Positions 1 through 4,885 of a stretch of 8,785 nucleotides of DNA are shown piece by piece; within the stretch, counting starts at the first letter, position 1; each line of letters begins with the position of its first letter. The stretch covers positions 1 to 8,785 of the forward strand of contig JAUSPR010000093.1 of assembly GCA_030655715.1 (NCBI GenBank), written 5' to 3'. Under the pieces are notes generated by a model. That model was not told the DNA's origin. It was given only the letters and a program-made list of their open reading frames with translations, and searched no databases. Made by a program: the position numbers and the translations under genes. The stretch comes from Thermoplasmata archaeon. GTDB lineage: Archaea; Thermoplasmatota; Thermoplasmata; SG8-5.

Positions 1-741
1 TTCTTTTCATCAAAAATAAGTCATATATGGTCCCCTGCTTTTTCTATGACACATGGTTTTGGTGGGTTGCAGATTTATTCTGATGCATATTTTTATAACT
101 GTATAATTACTAATAATTTAGGCAATGGCATAGAAATAAATAAAGGGGCCTCTATAATCATGCAAAATACCACCATCAGTAATTCACTTTGGTCAGGCAT
201 TTCAGGTATTAATGGCTCTGCTACAATTTATAATTCAACATTTATTAATAACTTAGAGCACGATATACATACCTGTGCATATATAAATTTAATTAATTGT
301 TCGTTTGATGATAATAAAATAAAATCACCTTCAACATTATTTGTTAAATGGTATTTGGATATTTCTATCTTGGATGAGAACGGTAATGGGTTGTCTGATG
401 TTAATGTTACCATTAAGGATAACTATAATGAAGCTTTAAACCAAAAATATATTTCGGGTACGGACGGTGACGTTAATAGAATTATTCTCACCGAGTATAT
501 TCAAAACTCAACAAATAAAACATATTATACACCGCACACCCTTATCATAGAAAAAGATGGCCTCAGGCGGGAAATGACAGTAGTAATGGATGAAAATAAA
601 GAAATAACAATAACCCTAGATATTGAGCCAACATTAACTGGTGATTACTTGTGGATAATAGTGGTTACTGTCATAATTCTAGGGAGTGTGGCAACAACGG
701 TGTATCTCAGAAAGCGAAAATCTCCGCCTACTCAACAGTAG
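1..741 (+). CDS. C-terminal part of a membrane-anchored right-handed beta-helix surface protein (5' truncated)
   Basis: The reading frame is open from base 1 to the TAG at 739-741, giving about 246 visible residues with the start outside the window; the ATG at 46 is probably internal. The first ~110 residues have the Asn/Ile/Gly-rich pattern of parallel beta-helix (PbH1/NosD-like) coils, with recurring segments such as NCIITNN, NTTISNS and NSTFINN. Next comes a short beta-sandwich-like segment (DISILDENGNGLSDVNVTI, then a GTDG turn) resembling carboxypeptidase-regulatory or Ig-like domains. The C-terminus has one hydrophobic helix (YLWIIVVTVIILGSVATTVY) followed by RKRK. This implies an extracellular, Asn-rich, possibly glycosylated domain anchored with a short cytoplasmic tail. 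The gene is much more AT-rich than the central genes, which suggests transfer or a distinct compositional class. The exact ligand or role cannot be inferred. Confidence 0.8.
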   Translation, partial: FFSSKISHIWSPAFSMTHGFGGLQIYSDAYFYNCIITNNLGNGIEINKGASIIMQNTTISNSLWSGISGINGSATIYNSTFINNLEHDIHTCAYINLINCSFDDNKIKSPSTLFVKWYLDISILDENGNGLSDVNVTIKDNYNEALNQKYISGTDGDVNRIILTEYIQNSTNKTYYTPHTLIIEKDGLRREMTVVMDENKEITITLDIEPTLTGDYLWIIVVTVIILGSVATTVYLRKRKSPPTQQ

Positions 742-838
742 GAATCCGTTTTTCTATAAGAACAGATTCATTACAGTGTCTTACCTAACCTGTACCCTGG
801 CTGTTACCAACCTGTTCCTAAGCAGATATAGATTTGAA

Positions 839-1120
839 CTAGCTTCTTTCTCTCGTAAACTCAGAGACAAATAGATTATAGCCACTCATTCCCAGACCTT
901 TGGCATGTTCCCTGTAGATCTGCTTCTCATCAGGTGACATTTCCTTCCAGATTTCATTGGCTCTTGCATATTTCTCTCTTTGTTGCATCTGCAAGGGCGT
1001 TTTCGGATCTTTGGGCTTTACCCATTTTCTGACATATTGTTTTCCGTATCGGGTACATACTGTGACCGATTTACCAATTGTGCTAGAGTACTCATTTCCC
1101 ATTACATTTTTCAGTTTCAT
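839..1120 (-). CDS. Small basic 93-aa protein of an uncharacterised family
   Basis: No function is recognised. The protein is 93 aa with no signal peptide or membrane segment. The N-terminal ~35 residues are basic with Tyr, Lys and Val-rich strands (GKSVTVCTRYGKQYVRKW). The C-terminal part has a PKTPLQMQQREKYARANEIW helix, then WKEMSPDEKQIYREHAKG and a closing GMSGYNLFVSEF. The W-K-x-M-S-x-D-E-K-x-x-Y-x-x-x-A pattern resembles HMG-box helices, and small proteins ending in a GMSGYNLFVSEF-like motif occur, from memory, in phage and prophage contexts; both links are inference. The ATG at 1120 is the natural start: a GAAAGGA purine stretch lies about 10 nt upstream, and a TATA box lies about 25 nt upstream. 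It converges on the beta-helix gene, 97 bp away. A nucleic-acid-binding role is plausible but unproven. Confidence 0.65.
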   Translation of the reverse strand: MKLKNVMGNEYSSTIGKSVTVCTRYGKQYVRKWVKPKDPKTPLQMQQREKYARANEIWKEMSPDEKQIYREHAKGLGMSGYNLFVSEFTRERS

Positions 1121-1140
1121 AATTTGTTAATTCCTTTCAG

Positions 1141-1150
1141 AGTATATAAC
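1141..1150 (-). promoter_or_regulatory. TATA box for the 93-aa gene
   Basis: The minus strand reads GTTATATACT, centred about 25 nt upstream of the ATG at 1120. Archaeal transcription starts about 25-26 nt downstream of the TATA centre, so the mRNA may begin almost at the start codon (leaderless or nearly so). Confidence 0.5.
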
Positions 1151-1181
1151 GATAGACCAGAGATGGCTGAAAGTATTCGTA

Positions 1182-1231
1182 GCGCTCGGAGCAGGGGGTT
1201 GGACGAAGGCCAAGGGCCAGCGGACGAGCGC
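1182..1231. repeat. Inverted repeat, 7-bp stem GCGCTCG/CGAGCGC
   Basis: GCGCTCG at 1182-1188 is the exact reverse complement of CGAGCGC at 1225-1231. The enclosed 36 nt contain a smaller TTGG/CCAA stem and two GGCC words. It could be the base of an RNA hairpin or a DNA palindrome remnant. No associated gene is visible. Confidence 0.4.
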
Positions 1232-1460
1232 AAGGGTGGGTCGTGTGTGCGCTTCCCCGTTTCGTAGTAGAGAGAGCGTAGCGACGGAGCGAGAGTAAAT
1301 TATTAGCATAAATCATTCAGAAATCATTGACGTAAGCGACCCGTGGATGCCTCGCTCGTAGAAAATCGTAATGTTATTGACGCTTGTGGCCAGATTTTCA
1401 AGAGTTGGGACGAGCGTAGCGAGCCCAATCCTGAGCAACGCAAGGACGGGGAGGTTCAAA

Positions 1461-1487
1461 CGCAAATCATTTTATCGGAGATTTGCG
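1461..1487. repeat. 8-bp perfect inverted repeat with an 11-nt loop
   Basis: CGCAAATC (1461-1468) pairs with GATTTGCG (1480-1487). On the minus strand the loop reads TCCGATAAAAT, which contains the same CCGATAAAA word that forms the tail of the hairpin repeat family upstream of alaX, radA and xseA. It may therefore be a rearranged member or a binding site for the same factor. Confidence 0.5.
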
Positions 1488-1676
1488 ATGTCACCCTTGT
1501 GAGCTATATCCTGGGAAACCCGGTCTGTAAGGGCCGGGAGGTCGGGCACTCGCCTGACTCGTTCAAGCCAGGTGAAATGAATTTGTTAGCTCTTGCAAGG
1601 AAACGTCTCTTTCATCCTTCACGTTGCAATGTTTATGCAACTGTTCACGGGCACCAGCCAACCCGGCCCCATCCCC

Positions 1677-1791
1677 TTCGAATGCCCGAAGGGCTTCGAA
1701 TACCGACTAAGACCAAATGTCCCTCAGGACTTTGGATGCCGATAAAAGGACTTTGGAAATCGATAAAAAGGGCTTCGGATACAGGATAAAC
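1677..1791 (+). repeat. Hairpin-tail repeat cluster A, upstream of alaX
   Basis: There are two full hairpins. The first (1677-1700) has outer arms TTCGAA/TTCGAA, inner arms GCCC/GGGC, loop GAA and tail TACCGACTAA. The second (1713-1735) has outer arms CCAAA/TTTGG, inner arms GTCC/GGAC, loop CTCA and tail ATGCCGATAAAA. Both have a single unpaired T between the two left arms. Two further right-half-plus-tail units of about 22 nt follow in tandem: GGACTTTGG with AAATCGATAAAA (1748-1769), and GGGCTTCGG with ATACAGGATAAA (from 1770). The same design recurs at 4658-4821 and, on the minus strand, at 8541-8570. A segment just before it (about 1651-1668, CCAGCCAACCCGG) also matches one inside the radA-side cluster. 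Confidence 0.85.
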
Positions 1792-1834
1792 AAATTTTTA
1801 ACCTTCCCCAACCATCTCCCCCCGGGTGCAACCA

Positions 1835-2542
1835 ATGACCGAAATCCTTTACATGCCAAGCATTGAATCGAACTATATCCGCGAATGGGAAGCGACAGTG
1901 GTCTCCCATGGAGAAGACTGGGTGGAACTGGACAGAAGCGCGTTCTACCCCGAAGGCGGGGGACAGCCCTCGGACACTGGTTGTCTGGAATGGCCCGGCG
2001 GAAGGACGCGGGTCAAGATGGTCACCAAAAAAGATGGAATAAAACATTTCCTTGACGGACCAGTGCCAGAAGGTGCGGTGCACTGCCTTCTTGACTGGGA
2101 AAAACGGTACGGCCACATGAGGATGCATACGGCTCAGCATATTGTATCGGGCGTGGTTTTCGACAGATTTGGAGCACGCACAGTCGGAAACCAGCTATAC
2201 CATGACAGGTCCAGAATTGATTTTCATCCGATAAAGTTCACTGACGAGCAAATAGCCATTATCGAGAATGAGGCAAATGAAATAATCGGCCGGGATCTGG
2301 ACGTACAGATAAAACAGGAGCTTCGCACAGACCTGGAAAAACGCGTGAACGAGGAAAGGTGCAATCTTGATCTGATTCCCAAATCGGTTAACAATCTTCG
2401 GGTGATAGAGGTTGCTGGCTTCGACGTCTGCCCTTGCGCGGGAACCCACGTTCGAAACACCATGGAACTTGGAAAGGTGCATGTCCTCGGGTGCGAGAGC
2501 AAGGGCAAGGACCGGTGCAGGTTGACGTACGAACTTGTTTGA
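1835..2542 (+). CDS. alaX: AlaX-type alanyl-tRNA editing protein
   Basis: A free-standing trans-editing hydrolase that removes wrongly attached amino acid (typically serine) from tRNA-Ala in the cytoplasm. The 235-aa product matches the AlaRS editing domain. It has an N-terminal beta-barrel with LDRSAFYPEGGGQPSDTG (about residues 32-49, the glycine-rich motif). The zinc site has HTAQH (His98, His102) and CAGTH (Cys201, His205). The last ~45 residues carry the usual VAGFDVCPCAGTHVRNT segment. Length fits AlaX-M rather than the short AlaX-S, and there is no alanyl-tRNA synthetase catalytic core. The ATG at 1835 gives the family-typical MTEILYMPS start; an in-frame GTG at 1826 adds only three residues. 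A TATA-like TTTTTAAC at about 1795-1802 would place transcription start near 1824, so a very short leader is likely. The gene stands alone between structured spacers. Confidence 0.93.
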   Translation: MTEILYMPSIESNYIREWEATVVSHGEDWVELDRSAFYPEGGGQPSDTGCLEWPGGRTRVKMVTKKDGIKHFLDGPVPEGAVHCLLDWEKRYGHMRMHTAQHIVSGVVFDRFGARTVGNQLYHDRSRIDFHPIKFTDEQIAIIENEANEIIGRDLDVQIKQELRTDLEKRVNEERCNLDLIPKSVNNLRVIEVAGFDVCPCAGTHVRNTMELGKVHVLGCESKGKDRCRLTYELV

Positions 2543-2545
2543 AAA

Positions 2546-2602
2546 TGTAAACTACCAGCCCCTTAAGTGGCTGGCGTTTATTGCCAGAGCTGGAAGTTTA
2601 CA
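2546..2602. repeat. Nested dyad downstream of alaX
   Basis: An 8-bp outer stem, TGTAAACT (2546-2553) with AGTTTACA (2595-2602), encloses CCAGCC/GGCTGG (2555-2574, with a CTTAAG core that makes it nearly one continuous palindrome) and CCAG/CTGG (2584-2593). CTGGC (2571-2575) can alternatively pair with GCCAG (2583-2587), so two folds compete. It begins 3 nt after the alaX stop and may act as its terminator. The shape also resembles the hairpin ends of IS200/IS605-type elements, but no transposase or TnpB is present. Confidence 0.6.
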
Positions 2603-2609
2603 AATGTAG

Positions 2610-2678
2610 GCCATGCACCTGAGTTATCAAAGCCTGTTATCTTTGATTTCATATGTTAAGATATGCACGGTACATGGC
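2610..2678. repeat. Nested dyad with two inner hairpins
   Basis: Outer GCCATG (2610-2615) pairs with CATGGC (2673-2678). Inside are ATCAAAG/CTTTGAT (2626-2632 and 2641-2647) and CATAT/ATATG (2650-2654 and 2661-2665). ATGCAC occurs twice, just inside each side. The layout, an outer stem with two hairpins, repeats that of the preceding dyad with different sequence. Individual stems are short, so chance pairing is possible. Confidence 0.4.
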
Positions 2679-2707
2679 GGTCTATCTTTTGATTGTATTC
2701 GTGTAAT

Positions 2708-2752
2708 TGGTCAATTCATCTCAGGCGTTCACGCCTGATGCTTTCTTGACCA
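2708..2752 (-). terminator. Probable terminator or structured 3' element of the phosphopantothenate synthetase gene
   Basis: A two-level dyad. The inner 7-bp stem TCAGGCG/CGCCTGA (2721-2727 and 2732-2738) has a 4-nt loop. An outer 7-bp stem TGGTCAA/TTGACCA (2708-2714 and 2746-2752) surrounds it. It lies 7 nt beyond the stop of the minus-strand gene. There is no long T-run, so termination is inferred from position and stem quality. Confidence 0.55.
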
Positions 2753-2758
2753 TTATCA

Positions 2759-3505
2759 CTAACCGGGCCCGAAAGCGCATCTCAGTTCGAACAGCGCATT
2801 GGTTATCCTGTCGATAGCGCGCCGGAGCGCAGCTTCATTATCGAATTTCTTGAGCGGCGGCTGGCCCTTGAGCTGCTTCGCGAACTCGGTTATATTGGGT
2901 ATGGCCCTGGTGACCTCGTCCACAATTGTGACGCTGGCCGCCCTGGCGCTCCTGGACAATGGATTCAGGTCGATGATTATGGTGGTCTTGCCCATCTTCC
3001 TGAGGGCTAAAGCCCGGTCCCCGTCCTCCAGGGGAACCAGAATAACATCGGCGGTGAAAATGCCCTCTTTGGTGCAGAGGCCCCTGGCATGCTCCAAATC
3101 GGGGATATGCGCGTCCGGCTTCAGGCCCAGAACATTCTTTGCTCCATGTTCTTCCAGGTGGCCTATTACCTTTTTCATTCTTTCATCTGTCCGGTAGAAA
3201 AGATTGACTTCCAGTTTCGCGGGTATTGTATTGGCCAGCTCAACCAGGGCTTCAGGACACAAAGCCGCGACATTTCCGTTGACTGATATTACCGGATTTT
3301 TGGCATGGAGAAGTAAACTTGCCGCAGCCATCTCGGCCTCCTCGGCCTCGGGAATTGTTTCCTCCCCAAGGAGATAATCAAATGCCTCGCCCCGGCCGTG
3401 GGCTATCATGCCAGCTTCGGCGACCATGCCTGACTTATACGCTTCGATGAGCTTGTCGCGCTTCATCAGGCTCTCGTATCTAGGGTGGGATTTCGGCACT
3501 GTCAT
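2759..3505 (-). CDS. 4-phosphopantoate--beta-alanine ligase (archaeal phosphopantothenate synthetase)
   Basis: Catalyses ATP-dependent joining of 4-phosphopantoate and beta-alanine to 4'-phosphopantothenate in archaeal CoA synthesis, which uses pantoate kinase plus this enzyme in place of bacterial PanC and PanK. The 248-aa product shows the family (DUF137) signatures in order: IPKSHPRYESL-like VPKSHPRYESL (residues 3-13), AHGRGEAFDYLLGE (35-48), NPVISVNGNVAAL (about 70-82), VNLFYRTDERM (about 100-110), VPLEDGDRALAL and IDLNPLSRSA, then AIPN near the C-terminal part. Length is normal and the start is fixed by the conserved MTVPKSHPRYE N-terminus. It is divergent from the aminopeptidase gene with 93 bp between starts. 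A weak TATA-like TGTAAAATC lies about 28 nt upstream of the ATG. No other CoA genes are adjacent, so it is not in a pathway operon here. Confidence 0.95.
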   Translation of the reverse strand: MTVPKSHPRYESLMKRDKLIEAYKSGMVAEAGMIAHGRGEAFDYLLGEETIPEAEEAEMAAASLLLHAKNPVISVNGNVAALCPEALVELANTIPAKLEVNLFYRTDERMKKVIGHLEEHGAKNVLGLKPDAHIPDLEHARGLCTKEGIFTADVILVPLEDGDRALALRKMGKTTIIIDLNPLSRSARAASVTIVDEVTRAIPNITEFAKQLKGQPPLKKFDNEAALRRAIDRITNALFELRCAFGPG

Positions 3506-3567
3506 GCGGCCTAATAAGTCGTCCCGGGATTTTACATTTTCCCATAAAGCAATCCATTATCGTAATA

Positions 3568-3577
3568 ACTTAATACT
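3568..3577 (+). promoter_or_regulatory. TATA-like box for the aminopeptidase gene
   Basis: ACTTAATACT is centred about 26 nt before the ATG at 3599. This predicts a leaderless transcript starting at or next to that ATG and argues against the in-frame ATG at 3581, which would fall upstream of the transcription start. Confidence 0.45.
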
Positions 3578-3598
3578 CCAATGTATTCCAGAACGATA

Positions 3599-4633
3599 AT
3601 GAAGTGCAGCATTGAGGACGGAGCCACTGTCGCGGTGACAAAGTGTTTGAAAATAAAACCAGAGGATAGCGTGCTCATAGTCGCTGACGCTCCCAGCAAG
3701 GATATCGGGATGGCCATTAGGCAAAAATCCCTGGAAATCACTGACAAAGTGAGATTTTTCAATCTTGACTTGCCCTCCTACGGCGGTCGCCCGCTAAAGA
3801 CAATGCCCAACTCCCTCGTCGAGGCTATCAAGAAGGCAACTGCAGCTTTCTTCGTTGCCGGTCCCATGGAAGGCGAACTGGAGACGCTCAGAGGCCCTTT
3901 TCTTCAACTTATAGTTCAGAAAGCCAGGCTTGCCCATATGGTGGGCGTCAATGAAACAATTATGAAAACCGGAATGTGCGTGGATTACGACAAGGTTGCA
4001 ACCATCACCAACCGATTGTACGATTTACTGGTGAAAACCACAGAAATTAAAGTGACTTCTCCGGCTGGCACGGATTTCACAGCAACATTCGATCCAGATA
4101 TCAAGTGGATTCCATGCACGGGAATAATCGACAAGATAGGTGTCTGGGACAATCTTCCGTCCGGCGAGGTCTTTACAGCGCCAAAGACATTCCAGGGGAG
4201 AATCGTAGTTGATGGCACAATCGGCGACTGGATAGAGATGAAATACTCCGGCAAGGTTGATTATCAAGAAACACCTCTTATTATCGATGTCGAACATGAA
4301 ATTGGAGGTTCGTTCATAAAGAAGATAAAATGTGACCACAAAGAACTGTTGGCAGATTTCAAATCATATGTCAATTCCGAGGCAAATGCCTCCAGAATTG
4401 GCGAGGTCGGCCTCGGCACAAACGTTTTCCTAAAGGAGATCATAGGCAATATCCTCCAGGACGAGAAATTTTCCACGGTACACGTAGCCTTTGGCGACCC
4501 ATATCATGAAAAGACCGGCGCGACCTGGGCCAGCGATTATCACATCGACCTTTTAATGAGAAAATGCAGTATCTGGCTGGACGGTCGGCAGATTATGGAC
4601 GAGGGGAAGTACATCAAAGAGATTTTAGGTTAA
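3599..4633 (+). CDS. M29-type (aminopeptidase T-like) metallo-aminopeptidase
   Basis: Predicted cytoplasmic aminopeptidase of the COG2309 / peptidase M29 group, releasing N-terminal residues from peptides with a two-metal site. From the ATG at 3599 the product has 344 aa. An N-terminal alpha/beta region (about 1-150) contains DSVLIVADAP; the C-terminal catalytic region follows. Candidate metal ligands occur in the family's order: Glu190 in LPSGEVFTAP, Glu269 in RIGEVGLGTN, Glu289 in QDEKFS, His295 in HVAFGDPY (with Tyr302), and His315/Asp317 in DYHIDLLM. The spacing between the first His and the final His-x-Asp is shorter than in bacterial aminopeptidase T, as I would expect for the archaeal branch. 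An alternative start at 3581 adds six residues but lies upstream of the likely transcription start. It is monocistronic. Substrate preference cannot be read from sequence. Confidence 0.82.
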   Translation: MKCSIEDGATVAVTKCLKIKPEDSVLIVADAPSKDIGMAIRQKSLEITDKVRFFNLDLPSYGGRPLKTMPNSLVEAIKKATAAFFVAGPMEGELETLRGPFLQLIVQKARLAHMVGVNETIMKTGMCVDYDKVATITNRLYDLLVKTTEIKVTSPAGTDFTATFDPDIKWIPCTGIIDKIGVWDNLPSGEVFTAPKTFQGRIVVDGTIGDWIEMKYSGKVDYQETPLIIDVEHEIGGSFIKKIKCDHKELLADFKSYVNSEANASRIGEVGLGTNVFLKEIIGNILQDEKFSTVHVAFGDPYHEKTGATWASDYHIDLLMRKCSIWLDGRQIMDEGKYIKEILG

Positions 4634-4638
4634 ATTAG

Positions 4639-4745
4639 GGGAATCGGGAATGGTTGGTCCGAATGCCCGAAGAGCTTCGGACGCATAAATGGAATGGATG
4701 CCGAAACACCGGCCAACCCGGCCGATTCCCATATTCCCGATTCCC
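4639..4745. repeat. 13-bp perfect long-range inverted repeat in the radA upstream spacer
   Basis: GGGAATCGGGAAT (4639-4651) is the exact reverse complement of ATTCCCGATTCCC (4733-4745), with 81 nt between. The enclosed part contains one hairpin-tail repeat (4658-4681) and the GC-rich CCGGCCAACCCGGCC segment (4709-4723), which forms its own small GGCC/GGCC stem. The whole could fold as one multi-branched structure. Confidence 0.7.
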
Positions 4746-4821
4746 TCCCAATGTCCCGCAGGACTTGGGAAACCGATAAAAAACGTTCCAAATGCCCGAA
4801 GGGTTTGGATGCCGATAAATA
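4658..4821 (+). repeat. Hairpin-tail repeat cluster B, upstream of radA
   Basis: There are three hairpins with the same design as those before alaX. The first (4658-4681) has outer arms TCCGAA/TTCGGA, inner arms GCCC/GAGC (one mismatch) and loop GAA. The second (4747-4769) has CCCAA/TTGGG, inner GTCC/GGAC, loop CGCA and tail AAACCGATAAAA. The third (4788-4808) has CCAAA/TTTGG, inner GCCC/GGG, loop GAA and tail ATGCCGATAAAT. All have an unpaired T between the left arms. Outer arms change together between copies. The last tail ends 64 nt before the radA start codon. Confidence 0.85.
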
Positions 4822-4843
4822 CTTTCGGAGACCCCCTAGGTAT

Positions 4844-4853
4844 GCTTATAAGC
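4844..4853 (+). promoter_or_regulatory. Palindromic TATA box for radA
   Basis: GCTTATAAGC is a perfect 10-bp palindrome centred 38 nt before the radA ATG. It predicts transcription start near 4874, just ahead of the GGTGA ribosome site. The preceding repeat tail GATAAATACT (4814-4823) is a second, more distal TATA candidate. Confidence 0.5.
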
Positions 4854-4873
4854 TAAATTACAGATTAGTGTCT

Positions 4874-4878
4874 GGTGA
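4874..4878 (+). promoter_or_regulatory. Ribosome binding site deciding the radA start
   Basis: GGTGA lies 7 nt before the ATG at 4886 and matches the archaeal anti-Shine-Dalgarno. It favours this ATG over the upstream in-frame ATG at 4694, whose extra 64 codons merely translate the hairpin repeats. Confidence 0.65.
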
Positions 4879-4885
4879 AATAACC

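Larger units (their letters stand above)
1121..1834. other. Long non-coding stretch rich in inverted repeats
   Basis: About 700 bp with no convincing protein gene. The longest open frame (1343-1789, plus) ends by reading through the hairpin repeats at 1677-1791, has no recognisable domain and lacks a good ribosome site. The stretch contains the motif GAGCGTAGCGA at about 1274 and 1411, with relatives near 1174 and 1352. It also has three AAATCATT copies (about 1310, 1321 and 1463) and several inverted repeats that are listed separately. Further small dyads are CCCGG/CCGGG around 1516-1540, a 6-bp CGCCTG/CAGGTG stem with one G-U pair around 1550-1575, and GTTGCA/TGCAAC at 1623-1641. No tRNA, rRNA, SRP RNA or RNase P core was recognised. 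It could hold one or more structured RNAs, or be decayed mobile or repeat DNA. Confidence 0.5.

Noticed and set aside
1127..1309. Open frame of 60 codons on the minus strand
   Set aside because: It overlaps the promoter of the 93-aa gene and consists of translation of the GAGCGTAGCGA-type repeat DNA; no domain or initiation signal.
1540..1580. Possible tRNA T-arm around the TTCAAG word
   Set aside because: No acceptor, D or anticodon arms can be formed around it.
1343..1789. Open frame of 148 codons on the plus strand in the alaX upstream spacer
   Set aside because: No ribosome site or recognisable domain; the last third is a translation of the hairpin repeats, and inverted repeats lie throughout.
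1677..1791. CRISPR array
   Set aside because: The repeats differ in stem sequence, are directly adjacent without unique spacers of uniform length, and no cas gene is present.
1835..2542. Alanyl-tRNA synthetase fragment
   Set aside because: The product is complete as a free-standing editing protein; there is no truncated catalytic domain upstream, only repeat DNA.
2546..2602. Intact IS200/IS605 element or TnpB-associated RNA
   Set aside because: Only the hairpin shape is suggestive; no transposase or TnpB frame exists nearby, so it is reported only as a structured repeat.
4025..4339. Minus-strand open frames inside the aminopeptidase, radA and XseA genes
   Set aside because: They are shadows of strongly supported genes on the opposite strand and lack initiation signals or domain features.
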